DNA of 64,000 nucleotides, from contig CAMNDM010000011.1 of NCBI GenBank assembly GCA_946535435.1, positions 1 to 64,000 of the forward strand, in the 5' to 3' direction. The stretch is from Physcocola sp002396385. GTDB lineage: Bacteria; Bacteroidota; Bacteroidia; Bacteroidales; Paludibacteraceae. The notes under the pieces were generated by a model. It was not told where the DNA came from and ran no database searches. It saw only the letters and a program-made list of their open reading frames with translations. The translations under genes were made by a program, and so were the position numbers. Positions 59,110 to 64,000 of the stretch are shown one piece after another. Positions within the stretch are counted from its first letter, which is position 1; every line of letters starts with the position of its first letter.

Positions 59110-59595
59110 ATGAAACTTAGAATTTTTTGTAAGGACGATGCCCCGATAATTCTTGGTTGGATTGCTGACGAGTTGGAGTTCCGTAAATGGAGCGCCGACC
59201 GTTACCCGTCTTATCCGCCTTCTCCCGACGATATGGTGGCTATCTATTCGTCGGGTTCTGTTTATCCGTTTACTGCTGTAAATGATGCTGGAGATGTTGT
59301 CGGACACTTTATTCTGCGTGTTCCCAATCCAGACAAACCTCGCCAGTTACGTATGGGATTTGTCATTCTCCATCCTGCATTGCGTGGTAAAGGCTATGGG
59401 CGCGAATTGGTGGGGTGTGCGCTCGCTTATGCGAAAAACTTTTTGAATGCCGAATCGGTCTCCCTTGGCGTGTTCTTAAACAACCCTTCTGCAAAGCGTT
59501 GTTACGAGGCTGTAGGTTTTGTTACTGTGGGTCAAGAGGCGTATTCTATCGGTGGTGAGATTTGGTATGGCGTTGAAATGGTGTGCAGGGTTTAA
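59110..59595 (+). CDS. GNAT family N-acetyltransferase
   Basis: The 161-residue protein has the GNAT fold: VVGHFILRVP (strand 4), LRMGFVILHPALRGKGYGRELVGCAL (the acetyl-CoA pyrophosphate loop RGKGYGRE), SVSLGVFLNNPSAKRCYEAVGF. The substrate is not clear from the sequence; in this family many proteins acetylate small amines or ribosomal proteins. The ATG at 59110 is chosen over an in-frame start at 59080, which lies in the terminator. Confidence 0.9.
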   Translation: MKLRIFCKDDAPIILGWIADELEFRKWSADRYPSYPPSPDDMVAIYSSGSVYPFTAVNDAGDVVGHFILRVPNPDKPRQLRMGFVILHPALRGKGYGRELVGCALAYAKNFLNAESVSLGVFLNNPSAKRCYEAVGFVTVGQEAYSIGGEIWYGVEMVCRV

Positions 59596-59682
59596 CCCCA
59601 ATACTGGTGAACGTAAATAAAATAGAGTAATGTGAAAAGCGTAATCCATACATTTCTTTCCTTCTTGTCTTCTTACGAACTG

Positions 59683-60375
59683 TCAGCCTGCAACAAGACG
59701 CAATGCTTGACACCCTGCGAAGAATATGCAGAAAATGGTGCCAATTATCGATATGGCTACAATTCTGCCACTGGTGGGCTCAAAATCGCCTTCTGTCGTT
59801 ATCTTATCCATCCATGTCTTCTTGCGAATGGCTATGTATAGCCTGTAGCAGCCATATCCGCAGGTTAGGCCAATAATGGTCCCTACAAGAATGTCGAGAG
59901 GGTAGTGTACACCCAAATAGATGCGCGAGTAGGCACAGATTACCGCCCAAGTGAACAGACTTGCGGTGGCAATCTTGTTCTTTAGTAGCAATGAGGACAA
60001 TAATGCTAGCCCGAAACAGTTGCTGGCGTGGCTCGACGGAAATCCGTATAAGCCGGCTCTGAAGTTGCAGACGTAGCTGAGTTGGTCCATAATGCCGGGG
60101 TCGTGGCTGGGCCTTAGGCGTGCTATTAATGGTTTCAGAAGGCCTGAACTGATTTGGTCGCAGAGCAATATGGTTAGTGCGGCACAGAGAATGACTGCGA
60201 CGCTTTCTCTTTTTTTGTCTCGTAATATCACATACAGCAGTGCGCCGTAGAACGGCAGCCACATTAGCATCTGCGATGCCAGCCACATGGTGGTGTCGCC
60301 AAATGCGTTATGTTGTCCGCTCAGGTTCAGTGCTACCATTAACTCTCTGTCTGTGGCTATTAGTTGGTCTAACAT
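59683..60375 (-). CDS. PAP2-family membrane phosphatase
   Basis: The protein has the three PAP2 motifs: KPLIARLRPS near residue 81, FPSSHASN near 113 and RIYLGVHYPLD near 151. The protein has about six membrane helices and 230 residues, with a C-terminal helix (residues 207-227) after a short loop. Members remove phosphate from lipids such as undecaprenyl pyrophosphate or phosphatidylglycerol phosphate. A cluster role cannot be assigned, since the neighbours are unrelated. Confidence 0.9.
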   Translation of the reverse strand: MLDQLIATDRELMVALNLSGQHNAFGDTTMWLASQMLMWLPFYGALLYVILRDKKRESVAVILCAALTILLCDQISSGLLKPLIARLRPSHDPGIMDQLSYVCNFRAGLYGFPSSHASNCFGLALLSSLLLKNKIATASLFTWAVICAYSRIYLGVHYPLDILVGTIIGLTCGYGCYRLYIAIRKKTWMDKITTEGDFEPTSGRIVAISIIGTIFCIFFAGCQALRLVAG

Positions 60376-60428
60376 CTTGCTCTCGGTTTGTTGTGATTGT
60401 ATGGGAGGTTTTTCAAGGATTCGAAAAA

Positions 60429-60454
60429 AAAGACTTGCGTTTCCGCAAGTCTTT
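60429..60454. terminator. Terminator between tonB and the PAP2 gene
   Basis: AAAGACTTGCG (60429-60439) pairs perfectly with CGCAAGTCTTT (60444-60454) over a TTTC loop; an A run precedes and gives T bases on the minus strand after tonB. Confidence 0.85.
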
Positions 60455-60471
60455 CTTATGTTTTTTGGCTG

Positions 60472-61176
60472 TTAGCCAATCTTGAATGCTACCGGAAGTT
60501 TGAACTTAGAACGTACATTCTTGGTACCGTTCTGGGCTGGAGTCCAACCTTTCATCATCTTGACTACGCGCATTGCTTCTTTGTCAAGTGCTGGGTCGAT
60601 AGAACGTACAACTTCCACGTCTGTAACGGTTCCGTTTTTCTCTACTGTAAATTGTACGATAACGGTTCCTTGTGTACCTGTTTCAAGTGCGGCCTTCGGA
60701 TATACGAGGTTCTTTGAGAGATAGGCTCTCAATCCGTTCATACCACCAGGATATTCTGCTTTCTTCTGAACCTTGATGTATATCTGGTTGTCGTTGTCTT
60801 CTTCTACTTCAACCTTTACCGGTTCATCAAGAATTGGCTTCGCATCTTTAGTAGCTTCACCAGTATCTTCAGTGTTCAACTCAATTTTCTTGGTCTCTGC
60901 CTTCTCGTCTTTCTTGAATTCGGTCGGCATCTGTTCAGGAATTACCTCTGGTGCAGGTGGTGGTGGTGGCGGTGGAGTGTTCTGCTCGGTAATCGGAGCG
61001 CTTTCCTCCTCAATTTCCTCCATCTGGATTCCTTCGTCTTTTGTGACAGGTTTCAAGTCGCGGTTGCTCCATTCAAAAGCAATGAATATAGCACACACTG
61101 CGATAAGAAGACCCATCAGAATGAAGTTCGATTTTTCGTTTTCCAAATCGGCTTCGTACGATTTTTTGATCTCCAT
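60472..61176 (-). CDS. tonB: TonB energy transducer (copy 1)
   Basis: The 234-residue protein has a cytoplasmic N-terminus (KKSYEADLENEKSNF), one transmembrane helix (19-36), a proline-rich spacer (PPPPPPPAPEVIPEQMP near residues 68-84), an acidic/lysine region and the C-terminal TonB domain from about residue 145. The C-terminal domain has AEYPGGMNGLRAYLSKNL, YPKAALETGTQGTVIVQF and KGWTPAQNGTKNVRSKF. TonB couples ExbB/ExbD to outer-membrane receptors. Copy 2 lies 211 bases upstream. Confidence 0.93.
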   Translation of the reverse strand: MEIKKSYEADLENEKSNFILMGLLIAVCAIFIAFEWSNRDLKPVTKDEGIQMEEIEEESAPITEQNTPPPPPPPAPEVIPEQMPTEFKKDEKAETKKIELNTEDTGEATKDAKPILDEPVKVEVEEDNDNQIYIKVQKKAEYPGGMNGLRAYLSKNLVYPKAALETGTQGTVIVQFTVEKNGTVTDVEVVRSIDPALDKEAMRVVKMMKGWTPAQNGTKNVRSKFKLPVAFKIG

Positions 61177-61341
61177 TTGTTTATTTAGTTTTTGTTTTCG
61201 TTTTTTACATCATTTACGCAAATTTAATCAAAAATTCATTATTAAGAAGCTATTTTATGTTTTTGTTGCTCCCGTAAACGCCTTTTTTCTTCATTTGTCT
61301 GTTAATCCGATTTTTGAGTCTTTTTATTGGTGGAACAAAGA

Positions 61342-61367
61342 AAGGGCTTGGGTTTTCCCAAGCCTTT
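61342..61367 (-). terminator. Terminator between the two tonB genes
   Basis: AAGGGCTTGGG (61342-61352) pairs with CCCAAGCCTTT (61357-61367) with one G-T pair; the T run on the minus strand is short. Confidence 0.7.
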
Positions 61368-61387
61368 CCTTATCTGTTTGCTGACCT

Positions 61388-62089
61388 TTATTTTACTGCT
61401 ACAAACTGTACTGGTAGTGTAAATACTTGCCGAACTTTTTTAGTTCCCCTCATGGCTGGTGTCCATCCTGTCAGGGTCTTGACAACACGTACCGCTTCTC
61501 GGGCAAGCATCGGGTCTATTTCCCGAATGACGCTGATGTCGCTGATGCTGCCGTCTGTCTCAACAACAAATTTAATTAATACGGTTCCCGATATGCCCGA
61601 TTCCAATGCTCCTTTCGGATATACAAGCCGGCTTGCCAGGTCTTTCCTGAGCTGTGCCATGCCACCCGCATATTCTGCCTTTTTGTCTACGTTTTTAAAA
61701 TTATAGATAACGTTGGCGTCGGGGTCTATCTCTACCGGTACTTCAATTGGTTTGTCTAGTATGTTCTTGTCAGGTGTTTCTGCTGTCGGATCCATTTCTC
61801 CTGTTATTGGCGTTACCTTCGTCTCGGCGTTTATGTCTTTCTTGAAGACGGGATCTGCTATTTTGGGTTCTTCAACAACAGGTGGCGGAGGGGTACTTAC
61901 TGTTACGGGCGCATAGTCGTCTTCTATTACAGTTATGCCGTGTTCATCTGGTATAATGTAGTTCTTTACGTCTCTATTCGACCACTCAATTACAATGAAC
62001 GATGCACAGAGTGCTACTAAAAGTCCCATTAGGAACATGCTCGATTTCTCGTTCTCCAAATCGGCTTCAAAAGCTTTCTTAGTTTCCAT
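61388..62089 (-). CDS. tonB: TonB energy transducer (copy 2)
   Basis: The 233-residue protein has the same plan as copy 1: an N-terminal KKAFEADLENEKSSMF, one helix (19-36), a spacer with STPPPPVVEEPKI and the TonB C-terminal domain (AEYAGGMAQLRKDLASRL, YPKGALESGISGTVLIKF, LTGWTPAMRGTKKVRQVF). The N-termini are very similar and the spacers differ, which may give different receptor preferences. Each gene has its own terminator. Confidence 0.93.
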   Translation of the reverse strand: METKKAFEADLENEKSSMFLMGLLVALCASFIVIEWSNRDVKNYIIPDEHGITVIEDDYAPVTVSTPPPPVVEEPKIADPVFKKDINAETKVTPITGEMDPTAETPDKNILDKPIEVPVEIDPDANVIYNFKNVDKKAEYAGGMAQLRKDLASRLVYPKGALESGISGTVLIKFVVETDGSISDISVIREIDPMLAREAVRVVKTLTGWTPAMRGTKKVRQVFTLPVQFVAVK

Positions 62090-62180
62090 GGCTCAAAATG
62101 ATTTAAAAGTTGGTATTTAAGCAGTGTTTTGTTTTTCTGTACGTAATTTAGTCGCAATTCTGGATTTATGCAAATAAAAA

Positions 62181-62216
62181 AGCTGGTTTTTATAAGTAAG
62201 TTTATAAAAACCAGCT
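62181..62216 (-). terminator. Terminator after dipeptidyl peptidase III
   Basis: AGCTGGTTTTTATAA (62181-62195) pairs with TTATAAAAACCAGCT (62202-62216), 15 perfect pairs, 38 bases after the stop of the M49 gene. Confidence 0.85.
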
Positions 62217-62253
62217 ATTTATGTTTTATAACACTGCTTTTGGCGCAGTTTTG

Positions 62254-64000
62254 TCAGTTCTTTACTCTCAGGGTGTGGTAGTTTTTGCTATAGCGGAGCA
62301 TTTGTTCTGTGTAGCCCTCGTCGTAACGTATTTTCACGTCGGTTATCTCGCCTTTCGCATCGGTAACGGCTTCGTATACGGGGTTCACAAATCCTTTGTA
62401 TGGGGCTATGTTCAGTTTCGCATAGCGTTCTTTTACTTCTTTGTGCAGCTTTTGGTCTACTTTTACGCCGTATTCTTCTACCAGATGCTTCGCTCCTTCG
62501 AAATCTCCCTCGCTCTTTACTCGCTGAATCTCTGCCAGGAGTTGCCCGACGAGTGTGCGCATTTTTTCGTAGTCGTTGATTCGCACATAGGTTTTGCCTT
62601 CTCTGCTGACGAATTCCACAACATTGTCTTTCTTTCCGTGCTCGTATATCCAGCGGGCTATGAGCTGTCGGTTGCGCATATGTGCCTCTTCTATGTCTTT
62701 GCCGTCTTCAATGCGCATGAGTTGGGTCATCAGTCCGTTGTTCATATAGCTGTAGTATTCGGCCTTGTAGGCTTCGGTGTTCGGTAGCAGTCCAAGCTCT
62801 ACCAATTTGGGGTCGGCTTCGTAGTAGAGGCCGAACAGGTCTGCACGGGCTTCCTCTATGGTCGCTCCATAGGCCTTCAGCGCGTCTTGGTCAACGCCTG
62901 GCAAAAGCTGGCCTGAACCATGACCCAGGCATTCGTGCAGGTCGGTGTGGATGTTGTCGGTAACAAAGCCGTATTTTTCTAAAAGGTCGCGTTCGGTCTG
63001 GCTGTAGACGAACTCTTCTTTGAACCCGTTCCCTTTCGCTGCCTCGTCGTAGGCGCTGGTGATGTTCTCTATCGTCACGCTCTTCGACCCGTGCACCTGT
63101 CTGATCCAGTTACTGTTCGGCAGGTTGATGCCTATCGGGGTGGCAGGGTAGCAGTCTCCTGCGAGAATGGCAACGTTTATCACTTTTGCCGATACGCCTT
63201 TCACTTTCTTTTTCTTGAAACGCGGGTCTACTGGCGAGTGGTCTTCAAACCATTGCGCGTTTTCGCTGAGTATTTCAGTGCGTTTGGTTGCTGCTATGTT
63301 CTTGTAGTTCACAATGGCTTCCCAGCTTGCCTTCATTCCTAACGGATCGCCGTATGTCTCGATAAATCCGTTTAGGAAGTCGATGTGGCTCAGGGTGTCT
63401 TTAACCCAGGTGATGCTGTAGTCGTCGAAGGTCTTTAAATCTCCGCTCTGGTAGTATTCAATCAGCTTGCCGATTGTTTTTTTCTGGGCTTCGTTGTCGG
63501 CTACTTCATACGCCTTGTTCAGCCAGTATACTATTTTCTCTATGGCAGCCGAGTACATGCCTCCCACTTTCCATTTCTTTTCAACCAGTTTTCCGTTTTC
63601 TTTCACCAGTTTGCTGTTCAGGCCATAGCTGATTGGGGTCGCGTCTTTGGGGTCTTTTTGTGAACCGTAGAACTGCTCAACCTCTTTTTGGCTTACTCCC
63701 TCGTAATAGTTGTTGGCCGATGTGCTGATCAAGTCTTCGCCTTTTGCCTGGTTGACCCTTTTTGATAGTACTGTCGGGTCGAACATGACGGGAACCAGCT
63801 CTTTCAACAACTCGTCTACGCTGTTGTTGTAGGCGTAGAGTGGAAGGTGTTTGCTGTCGATGCTCCGGACTGCCGTTTCAAAGTAGGTCTGGCTGAATTC
63901 TGGAAGGAACTTGTCCATGCCATAGTGGTGGTGTATGCCGTTCGAGAACCAAACACGTTTCAGGTAGTTCTCTAATTGCTCGAATTGTTTTGCATCGTTC
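62254..64000 (-). CDS. Dipeptidyl peptidase III (M49), 5' end outside the window
   Basis: M49 enzymes release dipeptides from the N-terminus of short peptides. The zinc motif HECLGHGSGQ (HExxxH, the family's unusual spacing) and the third ligand region EEARADLFGLYYEAD are present. The reading frame stays open to the window edge upstream of the first ATG (63918), through FSNGIHHHYG. So at least 27 more codons are part of the protein, and an internal Met should not be taken as the start. The visible part is 581 residues; Bacteroidetes homologs that I recall have about 650-700. Confidence 0.93.
   Translation of the reverse strand, partial: NDAKQFEQLENYLKRVWFSNGIHHHYGMDKFLPEFSQTYFETAVRSIDSKHLPLYAYNNSVDELLKELVPVMFDPTVLSKRVNQAKGEDLISTSANNYYEGVSQKEVEQFYGSQKDPKDATPISYGLNSKLVKENGKLVEKKWKVGGMYSAAIEKIVYWLNKAYEVADNEAQKKTIGKLIEYYQSGDLKTFDDYSITWVKDTLSHIDFLNGFIETYGDPLGMKASWEAIVNYKNIAATKRTEILSENAQWFEDHSPVDPRFKKKKVKGVSAKVINVAILAGDCYPATPIGINLPNSNWIRQVHGSKSVTIENITSAYDEAAKGNGFKEEFVYSQTERDLLEKYGFVTDNIHTDLHECLGHGSGQLLPGVDQDALKAYGATIEEARADLFGLYYEADPKLVELGLLPNTEAYKAEYYSYMNNGLMTQLMRIEDGKDIEEAHMRNRQLIARWIYEHGKKDNVVEFVSREGKTYVRINDYEKMRTLVGQLLAEIQRVKSEGDFEGAKHLVEEYGVKVDQKLHKEVKERYAKLNIAPYKGFVNPVYEAVTDAKGEITDVKIRYDEGYTEQMLRYSKNYHTLRVKN

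Noticed and set aside
62254..63918. Dipeptidyl peptidase III as a complete 554-residue protein
   Set aside because: The frame stays open to the window edge and shows family-like residues before the internal Met, so the gene is cut by the window.

Overview
The window looks like a chromosome segment of a Bacteroidetes bacterium, most likely of the order Bacteroidales. The evidence is promoter motifs of the TAnnTTTG type in front of many genes, A/T-rich leaders mostly without Shine-Dalgarno sequences, and characteristic families: PorU/PorV of the type IX secretion system (T9SS), ExbB with two ExbD proteins, two TonB proteins, an EF-Ts of 330 residues, WbqC, an SbsA-type Ig-like lipoprotein, and PEP carboxykinase with malic enzyme. 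I cannot resolve the genus from sequence alone. All functional calls rest on motif and family recognition by eye; no database search was run.

Layout. 0-13.7 kb: a partial tRNA-Thr, a flavin-reductase-like lipoprotein, malic enzyme, a GT-C-like membrane protein, beta-carbonic anhydrase, a YejM-like membrane hydrolase, three small unknown genes, PEP carboxykinase, then a minus-strand operon tgt - lptG/F-type permease - acyl-CoA carboxylase beta subunit - biotin carrier. 13.8-23.4 kb: a plus-strand kdsB - M16-like - glycosyltransferase 2 unit facing a six-gene minus-strand operon (glucosaminidase, Ig-like lipoprotein, WbqC, acyltransferase, radC, polysaccharide deacetylase). 23.4-30.5 kb: an A/T-rich accessory island with a Fic protein between two copies of a 43-bp direct repeat, a small exported protein, a striking 816-residue protein made of 14 repeats of about 50 residues interrupted by a GIY-YIG-like nuclease domain, and an exported YD-repeat protein.

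30.5-41 kb: cdd, lptB, an outer-membrane-like protein, the rplM-rpsI-rpsB-tsf operon, an exbB-(4TM)-exbD-exbD operon, tRNA-Ser, tatD, an HD-domain gene, an eIF1/SUI1-like gene and an FAH-family gene. 41-49.5 kb: two tandem full-length PorU-type sortases followed by porV. 49.6-52.4 kb: ispF, a secreted TonB-C-terminal-like protein, nspC and aat. 52.4-59.1 kb: tRNA-Gly and tRNA-Leu, a lipoprotein, an M13 peptidase and thrS-infC-rpmI-rplT; infC appears to start at a rare ATT codon. 59.1-64 kb: a GNAT acetyltransferase, a PAP2 phosphatase, two paralogous TonB proteins and a dipeptidyl peptidase III that runs off the window.

How the genes fit together. Malic enzyme, PEP carboxykinase and the carboxylase beta/biotin-carrier pair suggest the C4-dicarboxylate/propionate fermentation typical of the phylum. 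kdsB, lptB, the Lpt permease, the acyltransferase and the glycosyltransferases serve lipopolysaccharide and envelope building. ExbB/ExbD and the TonBs power outer-membrane uptake, and PorU/PorV finish T9SS cargo. The most unusual item is the 14-repeat GIY-YIG protein at 26.1-28.6 kb; next are the tandem porU pair and the repeat-flanked Fic locus.
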